Positions 35,822-47,754 of a stretch of 64,000 nucleotides of DNA are shown here, one piece after another (within the stretch, counting starts at the first letter, position 1; each line of letters begins with the position of its first letter). The DNA comes from Chamaecyparis obtusa (lineage: Eukaryota > Streptophyta > Pinopsida > Cupressales > Cupressaceae): contig BSBK01014751.1 of the NCBI GenBank assembly GCA_027943335.1, positions 2,501 to 66,500 on the forward strand, given 5' to 3'. The notes below the pieces were generated by a model, which saw only the letters and a program-made list of their open reading frames with translations, did not search any database and had not been told where the DNA came from. The translations under genes were made by a program, and so were the position numbers.

Positions 35822-37337
35822 TAACACAAGTGGGGTTGGGATGATGGATGTCCACTACCCAACTACCCTCACTAGAGTTACACACATAAGCCAATAGTAA
35901 TGGAGAAACACAAGAATTATAGAGAATTCAATGTAGATGTGCTGAGACAGTATTCATTCAACATGCTAGGCATAAGGACTACCTATTTGCATCCATTTAC
36001 AATCAAATAATAAACAAGGAGCTTCTAATCTCAAGCTTATAGATCCAAATCTTGATTTATTTCCCTCTATCCTTCTCTATCCTCTCCTTCTATTCTACCT
36101 TCTTATTAAATAGCCAGCAAGACCACAAGCTGACCTGTCAGGAAAATTATTACAAAGAAATAGGTCTTTCCCCAAAGGATAAATTAGAAACCTTACAAAC
36201 AATAAAATAAACACATGCAAAGACAACTATAAGTCCATGCGTGATCGAAGAAGAATACCCCAAGGACATGTAAAGTCTAAATATCAAACAAAACATTTTC
36301 AAAGCCGACATCGTGAGCTACCAAGAAACAAGCACACCATGAATAAGGAGGAAGACAAATCACACGACAGATGGAGTTAAGCTCTGCAATCTTAGATATA
36401 GGTTGCACGATAGGTCCACATTAAGGAGCCAAATTCTCATAAAGACAAAACATGAGAAACAAAGGCCATTCCTCAAATAAAAGATAAAAACATGAAACAA
36501 GAAATCTTTTTGGTTGATGCAAGATTGCCAAAGTACCCAAGATGCTCCTACATCAGAGTCACTCTCTCCTAATGTTGCTCTACTTGGATTCAAAAAAAAT
36601 TAGTTAGATGTTATCTTGTTGTTATCTCAGTCGATTGCCTCTATGGGTTTAATATTGTATTATATTTTGAGGCATTAATGTCTAATTGCAATAGACTTGG
36701 TGACTGAGGCTATGCTTGATAAAGAAAGATTTTAAGGTGATCAATGTGTTGCATGGTATTTTTCTTTGATTTATGAAAGAATGTTCATTGTAACCTCCTT
36801 TAGTAAATTAGTGACCCATTTTAGGTTTGGACCTTATTCTATGGTATAGAAGGCTTGGTCAAGATCTTTTGTCATGGTTTTGATTTGGGCTTGATGCTAA
36901 TTCCCATTTGCGGTAATGTGTGGTGCTTGGAGAAAGATTTTAAATGTCTTTGAAAGGTGTGTCAACTTAGTGTGAATATCCCGACATATTATTTTCCTTT
37001 ATCTTATAATTTTGATTAAGGTTTTTTCTTACCTTTTATGTACATGTGACATATTACTTTGGGTCAACTTGTGGTATGATCTAGAGTATATATAAACAAC
37101 CTGGATGATCATTTGGGTGTTAAAATATTGTGATGATATGAAAAAGATAGAAAGGTGATTCAGAAGAAGTGTTGAATAGGAATTTTGTGGCTCAAATGAT
37201 GATAGTATAGAAATGAAGACATTCAAATGAGTATTCACTATGAGCTATAATCTAGCATATCACATGGTATTTTATCAATTCAATTTCTCTTGTAAATTGG
37301 ACATATTGTACTTTTTTCACTAGAGAAGAGATTTTCA
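35822..37337 (-). repeat. 5' LTR of the chromovirus-like element
   Basis: The portion 36054-37337 is shared with 31198-32519. The portion 35822-36053 would be the downstream part of the LTR and is not seen next to the left copy because of the copia-1 insertion. TATA-like box at 36103-36114. The exact inner edge next to the primer site is uncertain. Confidence 0.65.
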
Positions 37338-37342
37338 AATTG

Positions 37343-37921
37343 ACCCAATTACATGTGCTACGAACTTAACTTCAGGATCCACAATTGTTCAAAATTTCAA
37401 TGCTCTACTATCCCATGCCGCACCAGTATTCTTTTCAATATCATCTCAGGATGAGCTTCAAAATGATTTGACTTTATCAGTAGTAGGGTAACCAGTAACC
37501 CTACTAATCATTCTTTTTGTGACCTTGATTGGTCTATCTAGCCAGACTATGCCCTCATGATAGCGTCTCAACACAACCCTAATCCATTCATTCTTAAAAT
37601 CCTTCGAGAAATATAGGGCATGAGTAAGACCAAGTGTCTCAACCAATTTGTGCTCTGGTTTCAGTTCCATTTTCTCATTACAAAGTGCTTGATACACAAC
37701 ATACATATCAAAATCACCAATTTCTCCAATTTTACAGTGAATGTATGATCACATATCTTCTGTCAACAAAACCCTAGTGGGATGCTTGAAAATGTGCCCG
37801 CTAAATCCATTTTCAAGGCAAATTTAGGGTGTAACTTATAAGGTGGTTCCTTATAACTTGTTGACACTATTAAATTAACTTCTTCATCCACAACCTTAGA
37901 AGAACTTGTAGTAGATTCCAT
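37343..37921 (-). pseudogene. Element Y second ORF, N-terminal part (inverted piece)
   Basis: Starts at ATG 37921 (MESTTSSSKVVDEEVN) and runs left until the chromovirus LTR. A recognisable central segment reads VVLRRYHEGIVWLDRPIKV and ISRVTGYPTTDKV (37640-37470). Its C-terminal frame (DPEVKFVAHVIGSI) is cut at 37343. Two stops and a frameshift are present. I do not recognise a named domain. A similar pattern, LDKPYPILKYALRMITGL, appears at about 56470-56520 in the next Y-like element. I infer that the plus-strand ORF starting at 39398 is the continuation of this protein, separated from it by an inversion. Confidence 0.5.
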
Positions 37922-38449
37922 TTCAACAAACTAGGTTTTCGATAAGTATGAGAAATGTGCTTAGTAGGGTTTCAACTTACTCAGAATGTATCAATGAGTG
38001 TGCTCAGTTTGATCTATAACTACTTGAATTTGCGTAAAAGATTCTTGCTCGAACTCACTTTGTGAAATCTTAACTCTCTGAAATTGCAATGTGAAAAATA
38101 AACTCTATCTTCCATGTATTTATATAATTTTTGATATTCCCGCTCAAAACTTTATGCAATAAATACTTGACTTACTTTCTGGTTCATGACAACTGTCAGC
38201 TCACTGATAGCTACAATCTTTTCTCAGCTTGGTTAACACAAGACTTCTTTTCTTGATTGATATTATCATTTAGTTAACCTTGAATGGTGATTACCGATGG
38301 GTAACCAATGCTCGGTCTAACTTTTACCGACTATATAACTTTGTTAGCTCAAAACATATAAACCATAACTTTGTTAGCTCAAAACATATATAGGGAACTA
38401 TATGTAAAATGTGATCATTTTGAAATGTTAGTCCCATACATACCTATAT

Positions 38450-39397
38450 CTCCTTAAGTGGAGGTACCAATGTCACCCAATCTAGTGGATGAGGTTTCAC
38501 CGATAGCATTACTTGACTCTACATTCTCATTAGATGCCTTCTTCCACATGCTATTACTTATTCTCATGATATTTGTAATAGTGTTTCCACTCTCAAATAC
38601 ATGACCTTCTTCTGGTGCTCGGTCTCTATAGTCCTTGCTTAAATGACCAACCTTATGACAATGCATACATGCCATCCTAGTGCTTGTCTAGCTTCTTGAT
38701 TGTCTAGCCCATCTTTTCCTATTACAATTCATTGCAATGTGCCCATATCTACCACATGCAACATAGTTAGCCAATGTGTTATAATCCCAAACATAAGAAT
38801 TACATTGTCTTTTCGGTTGATAAGGCTTGCGCTGTGTCTTTTGCTTAGGAGTCTATACTTGTTTCATCTTAGCCTTACACTCTCATGTAGTGTATCCATT
38901 TTTATTACAAGTATAGCATATTTTCTCCACAGTAGTATTGTTAGCAATATCATTCTATTTAGCTCTACAATCATAAGCTTGGTAACCATACTTACCATAA
39001 TAATAGCAATAACCATTGAACTTAGGAGTGACAGGAGGTTCATATTAGATGTATGTCCTGGTTTTCCATAGTGATAACATGTCAACACTTTAGGTCTCTG
39101 ATTTTGATTGTTGTTGACTTGTTCAACTTGTTGTGATGATTCTCCTTCATCGGTATAGCCTATTCCAACTCTACTCCCAAATCTTCTTTGATTAACCAGA
39201 AAATCATCAATCTTCTTGGAATTGTTCTTAGCTAGCCTCATCATCTCATTATGCTATTTTTGTCTCTTTATTTCATTTCTCAATTTTTCATTCTCTTCTC
39301 TGAGTATTGCAACATCTTCAAGTCTTCTAGACAATTCTCCATTCACTCGGTTTACTTCTTGATTCACAGTCATCATCTGATTAGATACTTGAAAGGT
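38450..39397 (-). pseudogene. Gag-like protein with five decayed zinc knuckles (element Y)
   Basis: Read from 39397 leftwards: a coiled-coil stretch (ELSRRLEDVAILREENEKLR), a linker with QVEQVNNNQNQRP, then five CCHC-type units: CYHYGKPGH (39070), CYYYGKYGYQAYDC (39000), CYTCNKNGYTT-stop-EC (38920), YVACGRYGHIAMNC (38760) and CMHCHKVGHLSKDY (38660). Most have lost one cysteine or histidine, usually to tyrosine. The tail is acidic to polar and ends at 38454. Five knuckles in a row is more than the one or two usual for copia or gypsy gag. The N-terminal part of the protein is missing at the inversion point near 39397. Confidence 0.65.
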
Positions 39398-41543
39398 CTG
39401 GGAGATAATGTTGAGAATGTAATAAATAGTTATTTTAAATATTTTAAAGTGAAGATGAATTTAAGAAGTAGAATTCCTAATGAATTGGTTGAAAAATATG
39501 TGATGGATATTTGTTTCTTAGTGAACACTGACCACACTATGATAAAAGCTGTAGAACCAAGGACAAAATGGCTAGCACCTATGGGCTATGAAATGGATAA
39601 TGATTTTGGTTTGAAATATATTAATGCACTACTACAATTATTGAAGGAAACTAAGGCTGAAAGGTTTGGAACCTTTGAGGAAGCTAAGTCAAGAATAAAA
39701 ACTAATATAGTTATCGGTAAAATGACAAGGAAATCAAAGAAAATGAAGAAAGTTTTAATTGAGAACTTTGGAGATGTATCAAACTCATCTGAGGAGTCAC
39801 CGGTTTAACCTACAACTGAAGGTCAATTGATGTTGGTTGACAAACCATATGATAGTGAGGAGACTGAATTTGAAGAAGAACAAGAAGCTACATCAGTTCC
39901 TCCTACTAAAGCTCCAAGGAAGAGGTAGTTGCCAATGCAAACAGGTGCACGCAAAAGGTCATCAACTATAGCTTCACCACTGCAGAAGAAGGTAGATGAG
40001 AAGGTAATAAAATGAAAGGCTACTACACCGACAAAGACTTATGCAAAGAAAGGACCCAAGGTTGTAGTAGAGGCACCAAAGAAAAGGAGAAAATTGATAA
40101 GAAATAGAGAAGACCTTGAGGATGACGAAGATGACAACAACCAATTCAAGGTTGTTAGTAAGAAGAATAGGTCAATTGATGAGATTGTTGAAGATATAAT
40201 TGAGAATGGAAATCTTGCAGATCCAAAACTTAGTAAGTTTAACAGTATGTCAAATGAAGACCAAAACTAAATTGAGGAAGTCATCATCCAGATGATGATA
40301 CGCTTCAAATGAGTTCAATTAGAGTTTGAATTATCACTACCCAAGAGATTAGAGGACTGAATAAATCAAAAGTGGTCATATGCCTTAGACACTGAGATGA
40401 GGATGAGGGAACAAACCCTTGTAGTGATTGCACTAGATTTATCTCTTGATGAGATTAAAGAGCTTATGGAAACTCATGTGCAGAGATTCAAAGTCAAACA
40501 TCGAGCTATGCAAATAATGGATGAGAATCTAACAGATCTCGATGAGTCTAGTCAACTTATCTAGAGTTCACTTTTAGCTGTCAGAGAGAATAATGAGAAA
40601 CTTACATATCAAAATTTGTCTAAAAAGAGATAGAATTCAAAAGGTAAAGGGACATTTATTGAGGATAATGTAGCAAAGGAGAATAAAGATTCAAAGGTAT
40701 CACTTACCGAGGTAATTGATACAACAATTGGTCAAGCAATTAAGAATAGTTCACAGGATGCACCAAATCCAGAAGTGATTCAGATTGAGGATACAAATAA
40801 CAAGCATGTACTCATTGAGGACATCACAAATGGTGATCCTGATGACAGGGATGATGATAATTTGAATAATGCACAAGACAACACACTAGATGAAGCACAA
40901 GTTACCGAGTGTGCATTTCCATCACTACCGAGTGAGCTTCCTGTACTTGTTGAAGCCGTAGAGAGTCTATCCTAGGAACAACTTGAAGGATCTATCCCAA
41001 AGCAACCTAAAGACACAATAGGGGAACCAAGAAATGAACCTCTTGCAGAGACAAACAAGCCTGAAGGAAAAGAGGTCAATAAATCAGAAACTAAAGGAAA
41101 AGAGGATAATGAAATAGAAATAAATGCACAAGAGAGCCTAAGACAACTGAGGACACCCCACCTCACACCACATCCAAGGCTCCACCTCATTCAACCAACA
41201 CATAGGTTACTAAGGAGTAGAAGAAGGAAGATAGTGTGTCTACCAGGAAGAACACTCCAAGGGTAGAAGATAAAGCTATTTTCACTGTTCTCAAGAATTC
41301 ACCACTTGCACCAGAGAAGAAGAAGAAGAAGAAAGGAAAAGGGTCGGTCACTCTAGGCAAAGTCATTGTGATACCTGACTATGACTCAAGGACCCTTAGC
41401 CCCAATGAATTGAGAAAATATGGGTAATTATGTACAAGGAAAGCAAGACAAGGGAAATTGAGACAAGACAGTAAGAGCAAGGAAATACTGGAAAATGTAA
41501 GAGACATCTTACAACAGGTCATCCCCAAGATACATGTAGATGA
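39398..41543 (+). pseudogene. Element Y second ORF, central part, with nuclear-signal-like cluster
   Basis: About 715 codons with roughly ten stops. The first part (39398-39806) is folded-protein-like (MNLRSRIPNELVEKYVMDI, FGLKYINALLQLLKETKAE). Then come acidic and basic low-complexity segments, including PRKR and the classical nuclear-signal-like PKKRRKL at 40075, followed directly by an acidic run (EDLEDDEDD). Further segments are helical (LSLDEIKELMETHVQRFKV, 40440) and acidic (DPDDRDDDNLNNAQDN, 40840). No protease, RT, RNase H or integrase motif occurs. The frame runs to 41543, where copia-3 is inserted, and resumes at 49247 (IHV then DEDTLIMDQL) after removal of one GATGA. Confidence 0.6.
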
Positions 41544-42992
41544 TGATGAAATACAATTGATTTAGAACCAGAATGAAGAATCTATAATTCAAGATTACGT
41601 AAGAGTTGATGATTAGATATGCAAGATGATTAAATTGGTATTATGTTGTCATTGATGTCAACTAGCTTGACAGTACTTATCTTGTAAGTTACTACACCGA
41701 CACATCTGAAGGAAGGTGAAAGAGATGAAGAACAAAAATATCTACATGAGGAAGATGTATATGACAGATGAGGATAAGGAATACACTGAGTAACATGTTG
41801 ATGAGTCTATGACTTGATGGAATTGACTTTATTATGTTGCATTCATCTATGATGAAGAATAGAGCTGAAAGACACAAAGCAGTTTTGTTCATAAATAAAG
41901 CATTTCAGTATACACTGACGAAGTGTAGTGTATACCGAGCACAATATTAACTGAGCTTGTGTTCACCGATGCATTTCTTTGTTAACCGAGCAAAATAGAA
42001 AGGAATTAAATGATCATTTTAGCTGATAAAGTGATGAGCTATAAAGTGTATGAAGTCGAGGTAACAGATAATGTTTGTTATGAAGATCGATGGCTAACAT
42101 AAATCAAAAGGGATCTAATGGAGTAGATTGAAATGTGTTATTGACACATCAGCCGAGGGAGCTTAAAGCAGCAAAATCAATGAATATGATTAAGCGGCAA
42201 AATCTGATGGAGGAAAAGAAAATGATTTACTCGTCTATATAAGAGACATTGGTTTCATTATGAAATCATGCCAGAAGAAGAAGATAATGTAGAATTATCG
42301 CGTGGAGAAGTTTTCATGCATTCTAATCATACTGGTTAATAAGAACCAAATTGCAGATAGTAAGTTGATATAGTATTAAATTTGAAGTTTTATATTGATC
42401 AAAAATATTTGAATGAGCTGAACATTGATCTGTAAACTGAAAACTGAAGTTGTTTCAAGGCAGATCATCTATTGTTACACATTTAACCATTGTACACAAT
42501 CAGATCTCTTAACCGAGTGGACTATGAAAGTCTTTTGATGTTTCATTCATAGAGTGAACATTGTTATCTTGTCAACCCCAAAGTGACTGCTGGTTGGACG
42601 ATAACTTCTGGTCTAAAATCCTCTAACAAGGTCACACCTAACAATGTGTTTGTAAACCTTTAACAGGGTTGGGTCTTCACCAACCTCACTTCAAAAGAGT
42701 GAACAATTTTGGGTTGCCGATCCCAGGTGGTTTTTCCCTTTACAGGGTTTCCACGTTAAATCTCTTGTGTTATGTGTTGATTGTGATATTTTTTTGTTAT
42801 CATACTTTGCATATTTCATGTTAGGACTAATCGGTAATTCTTACAAATTTTAGACTAACAATCGGTAAATACACAGACAGTGAAAGTATTATATGTTTAC
42901 CGACTAGCAGAAGTAGTAAAATTATTTTGGATTATACATTTTGAATTGGGACACTGGATAACTGATTCACCTCCCTCTCAATTATTCTAACA
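41544..42992 (+). repeat. 5' LTR of copia-3
   Basis: 1449 bp, TGATGAAATAC...TTCTAACA. It is shorter than the 3' copy, mainly because about 38 bases present at 48560-48600 are absent around 42350. Confidence 0.92.
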
Positions 42993-43006
42993 ATTGGTAT
43001 CAGAGC
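42993..43006 (+). promoter_or_regulatory. Primer binding site of copia-3
   Basis: ATTGGTATCAGAGC follows the LTR directly and matches initiator tRNA-Met. Confidence 0.93.
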
Positions 43007-43056
43007 TTTGGTTGCTTAGAACAAAGTTTTAAGGACTTCAGCAAAAAGGTCTCAAG

Positions 43057-46000
43057 ATGTATAAGAGGGAAGTGCCAAAGCTGAACAAAGATAACTTCAC
43101 AGTATGGAAAAGCCGGATGAAGTTGCACATATCTAGAATTGGGAATTCTACACTAAAACTGATGGAGAATGGCTACATTGAACCGACACCAGGTCCCCTG
43201 ACTCTTGATCAACTAAAGGATAGGCATGAACACAATATTACTATGATGGAACTTGTTGCTTCCTGTACTGATGCTGAATTTGAAGACATTAAGGGATGCA
43301 CTACTACCAAAGCCATGTGGGATAAACTAACTCTAATATATAGTGGAGATGTGAATGTCAGGAGAGCCAGAGCAGAAAGTCTAAGAGGTCGATTTGATGA
43401 TATGAAGATGAAAGAAGGTGAGAACATTACGCAATACACAAACAGACTAAAAGAGGTAGTACATGATATTAGAGCATTTGGCAGAGCTATTGATGATGAA
43501 ATAGTGATAAGCAAGATTCTCAAAACTTTGTTGCTAGTTTATGCAATTAGGATCTCTGCAATTCATGAAAGAAGGGCTACATCCAACCTCACCCTTGACA
43601 CTCTAATCAATAACCTTACAACCTTTGAATTGAATAACTTTGACAATGGTGTTGTACCTTCTGTTGAATCCACTTTCATGTCATCTTTGAAGATTGGTAA
43701 GTCTAGTAGCAATGATAAGAATAATGATAGTGATAGTAATATTGATGATGAACTTGATGAGCTTGAAGCTCTTATGGCCAGAAGATTGCCCAAAGGTAAG
43801 GGAAGATATAGAGGAAAGTTACCTCTAGCTTGTTTTAATTGTAAAGAAGTTGGCCACATCACTACTAGATGTCTAAATAAGAAAGATGATGATAGATCCA
43901 AAGACCGATCTGAAGGAAGCTATGGGAGAAGAGTCAACAGAGGCTACCGACACAACAACAAAGACAACCGAGATAGCTATGAAAAAGGGGAAAAGGTATG
44001 TTACATAGCTGAAGAATTTGAATCTGAATCTGACACTGATGATGATGTAGAAGTAGTATTTGCTGCTATGAAGGATGATTCAGAGGAAGAAGAGAAACAT
44101 GAAGAGACAACACTAATCTCTAAAATAAGAAGAAATGATACATGGATCATAGACAGTGGCTACACACATCATATGACTGGTGATATAGAGAAATTTGATC
44201 TAATTGATGAATATGATGGTGGATCTGTTAGAATGGGAAATGATGCACCTTGTATGGTGAGAGGTAAAGGTTCACTGATGATTAATGAGTGAATAAAATG
44301 TGAGAATGCATACTGGGTAGATGGACTGAACTACAATTTGATAAGTGTGGCACAGCTAAACAACTCAAGTAACCGACTTGCTTTTGAGAGAAGAAAGGTA
44401 AGAATCTATGATGATGGAGGAAGACTTGTTAGAACCGGTACACAATCTAGAGGTAATCTATTTTATCTTGATATTGATCAATCTTCTTGTTTATTAATGA
44501 AAGATGAAGATGCATGGTTGTGGCATAAGAGGTTATGTCATGTGAATTTTGATAACATGGTCAAGATTAGTAAGAAGAAAAGAGTTAGAGGATTGACTAA
44601 CTTGTCAAAACTAGATCATGCTATGTGTCATGAATGTCAAAAAGGTAAGATGACTAAGTCCAATTTTAAAAGCAAAGACTACTCAACAAAGAAGATACTT
44701 GAATTGGTTCATACTGACCTATGTGGTCCTCTGAGAACTTAGAGCTATTATGGTGATAGATACTTTATTCTTTTTGTTGATGACTATACTAGACTGATGA
44801 CTATTATGTTTCTGAAAGAGAAATCTGAAGCTTTTAAGTTGTTTAAATGGTATAAGGCTAAGGTAGAAAAAGGGACTGGAAAATAAATCAAATGCTTAAG
44901 ATCTGATAGAGGAGGTGAATTTATCTCTAATGAATTTATTAATTTCTGTAATGAGAATGGTATTAAGAGACAGGTCTCTGCACCGAGAACACCTTAGTAG
45001 AATGGGATTGCTTAAAGAAGGAATAGGTCAATCATTGACTGTGCTAGAACACTAATGCTACAAAAGAATGTTGCTCAGACATATTGGAGGGAAGTTGTCA
45101 GCACAGTTGTATATGTGCTTAACTGAGTACAATTGAAGAAGGACACCAACTAGACACCTTATGAGCTATGGTTTGGACACAAACCTACTGTAAGTTATTT
45201 CAGAATTTTTGGAAGAAAATTTTTTATTCAGAAAGATGAGAGAAATGGTAAATTTGATTCTAAAGGTGATGAAGGAATATTCTTAGGATATTCTACTAAG
45301 AGTAAAGCATACAAATGTCTGAATAAGGTTACAAATAAGATGATAGAAAGTACTAATGTTCGTGTTGATGAGTATGATGACATAAACATAGAAGAAAGAA
45401 AGGAATTGAAAGACTATGGTAGATTCACTTACATTGAACTTCTTGACTATCTACCGAAGTCACAACCTGTGATAACCGGTCAGTAGGAAAATCACCCCAA
45501 GGAACAGGAAAGGAAAACTGATGAACAAGATGTTGCTACCGAGAAAGCAAATGAACCTGAACAGGATGAACAAGAAAGAAGAAACTGAGTACTAGCTAGT
45601 TTTGTCAGAAGACATCATCCTGAGACACAAATTATTGGAAATAGACAAGCTAGAATGCAGACAAGAAGCAAAACAAGACAAGGTACATGTCTAGTTTATG
45701 AATTTGAACCAAAGAATGTGAAAGTTGCATTAGAAAATGAAGAATGGGTTAATGCAATTAGGGAGGAAATAGAACAAATAGAGAAAAATAAAACTTGGTC
45801 CTTAGTACCCCCGACCTAAAGATAAGAATGTTATCGGTACTAAATGGATATTCAGAAACAAAATGAATGAAAATGGTGAAGTGATAAGAAATAAAGCGAG
45901 ATTGGTATGCAAGGGATATGCATAGGAAGGCATTGATTATGGTGAAACATTTGCACCTATTGCTAGATTGGAAGGATTTAGAATGTTACTTGCATATGCT

Positions 46001-47242
46001 GCACACAAGAAATTTAAGATTTATCAAGTGGATGTGAAATCAGCATTTCTAAATGGTATACTTGAAGAAGAGGTCTACATAGAACAACCTGAAGGATTCG
46101 TTGATCTAGACAACACAAACATGGTATGTAGATTACACAAAGATTTATATGGTTTGAAGCAAGCACCAAAAGCATGGTATGAAAGACTGCATACTTACTT
46201 GTTAAGTATTGGATTTGTGAGAACCAGTGAGAATAGAAATTTGTACATGAAAGGTGATACTGATGACACTATTATTATTGCTGAAATTTTTGTTGATGAT
46301 ATTATTTTTGGAGGTCAAGATCATGTATGTAAATATTTTGCTGATGACATGAGGAATGAGTTTGAAATGTCTCTATCTGGAGAGATTAAATTATTTCTCA
46401 GATTACAAGTGATACAACAGAGCGATGGGATATTCATCACACAATCCAAGTACATAAAGGAAGTCTTGAAGACATTTGGTATGGAAGATGCTAAACCTAT
46501 GGGAACACTGATGGCTACTTCAGGTAAATTGAAAAAGGAAGATGAAACTACAAAGGTAAACCAGACACTTTACCGATCCATGATTGGTAAGCTAATGTAT
46601 GTAGTTCACAGTAGACCAAATATAGCACATGTTGTGGGAATTGTTGCTAGATATTCTACTAATCCTAGAGAATCACACATGATTGCTACTAAAAGAATCT
46701 TAAGATATCTGAAAAAGACAGAGGATTATGGATTATGGTATCCTAAGGAAGGTAAGTTTGAGTTGAAAGTTTACACCGATGCTGATTGGGCTGGAAATGT
46801 GGATGACAGAAAAAGTACCACCGGAGGAGCATTTTTCTTTGGTGAAAGACTTGTAACCTAGACAAGTAAAAAGAAGGCTTGTACTACTCAGTCTATAGCT
46901 AAAGCAGAGTATATTGCTGCTACTACTAATTACTCAAACATTGCATATATCAAGCAAGTGTTGGAAGAAATGAATGAGGTAATCACTGACCCGGTGATCA
47001 TATACTGTGACAACACAAGTGCTATTAATATTTCAAAGAATCCTATGATGCACTCAAAGAAAAAGCATATATCAATTAAGTATCACTACTTAAGAGAACA
47101 AGTGCAAGAGAAGGAAGTAAAGTTAGAATTTGTTACATCTAAAGAACAACTTGCAAACATTTTTACAAAGCCTCTACCGAAGGACACTTTTGAATATTTG
47201 AGGACTAGACTTGGGGTTCGTCCCCTGTCTATCGGTCACTAA
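43057..47242 (+). pseudogene. copia-3 gag-pol polyprotein, many stops
   Basis: Start at ATG 43057 (MYKREVPKLNKDNF). Gag holds ESLRGRFDDMKMKEG and an intact zinc knuckle CFNCKEVGHITTRC (43834). The protease motif is WIIDSGYTHHM, cysteine replaced by tyrosine. The first stop is at 44290. Gag-pre-integrase (WLWHKRLCHVNFDNM) and integrase (HTDLCGP, SDRGGEF) follow; the third integrase acid is replaced by a stop (A-stop-RRN at 45013). A one-base insertion near 45808 shifts the frame. RT has [24 protein letters not shown] and FVDDIIF. RNase H has [24 protein letters not shown] and NIFTKPLPK, ending SIGH-stop at 47242. Most stops fit TAG or TGA from CAG, CGA or TGG. This is the same family as copia-1. 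Confidence 0.9.
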
Positions 47243-47754
47243 TGTGATCCGGATGTTGCATCAGCCTAATCATATTAGAAGATCATTCATGTTGATGCAG
47301 CATAGTTCACACTTTGAATTTTGTTCAAGGTTGTGATTAAGTTTGAAGAACTAAAACAGATTGGGATATCAGTATACTAAGATACAAAGGAAGTAATGGA
47401 CAACAAAGAGTTACTTAGCTTCTACAAAGTTGATTATTTATTTATTTATTTGGCATTATTGTCAAAGGGAGAGATAAATAATATGAAAAGAAAAGGAGAT
47501 TTGCACCGATGAGAACTATCTAAGGGAGAGATAACCTAAAAGGAATTTGAGAACAGAACTGAAAAGGTTACATCTACAGAATGACAAAGTTGTATTTTAT
47601 AATGTTGTTTTAGTACCATAGTGATTAAACATATTAAGCTAGGGAGAGCTTACACTACACAACATTTTCATCACAAAGTTGTAGAATACATGTTTGGTAT
47701 GTGTATGGTACATTTCATATTACTTGAGTTCCCATCAATGCCAAAGGGAGAGAT
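47243..47754 (+). promoter_or_regulatory. copia-3 3' untranslated region with four purine tracts
   Basis: The true polypurine tract AAAGGGAGAGAT (47743-47754) touches the 3' LTR. Three similar tracts lie upstream: CAAAGGGAGAGATAAA (47463), AAGGGAGAGATAACC (47522) and TAGGGAGAGC (47640). Repeated purine tracts could offer additional plus-strand start points, or may be duplications. No ORF is present. Confidence 0.6.

Larger units (their letters stand above)
31198..37337 (-). mobile_element. Chromovirus-like Ty3/gypsy element lacking integrase
   Basis: Minus-strand gag, protease, RT and RNase H lie between two copies of a 1.3-1.5 kb repeat. The right copy (about 35822-37337) and left copy (31198-32519) share a TATTTAATAAG promoter-like box and end GATCTTCA (TGAAGATC on the minus strand), consistent with LTRs. 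The left LTR is cut at 31198 by copia-1. The internal region stops just after RNase H at a H2C2-like leader (FIQEDMLFKGIQLCIP), so the integrase is deleted. The element sits in a Y-type ORF at 37338, where AATTG may be its target copy. Confidence 0.7.

Noticed and set aside
43209..43901. Minus-strand ORFs rich in serine and leucine
   Set aside because: Complementary shadows of the copia-3 gag, with Ser runs opposite the Asp and Glu codons.
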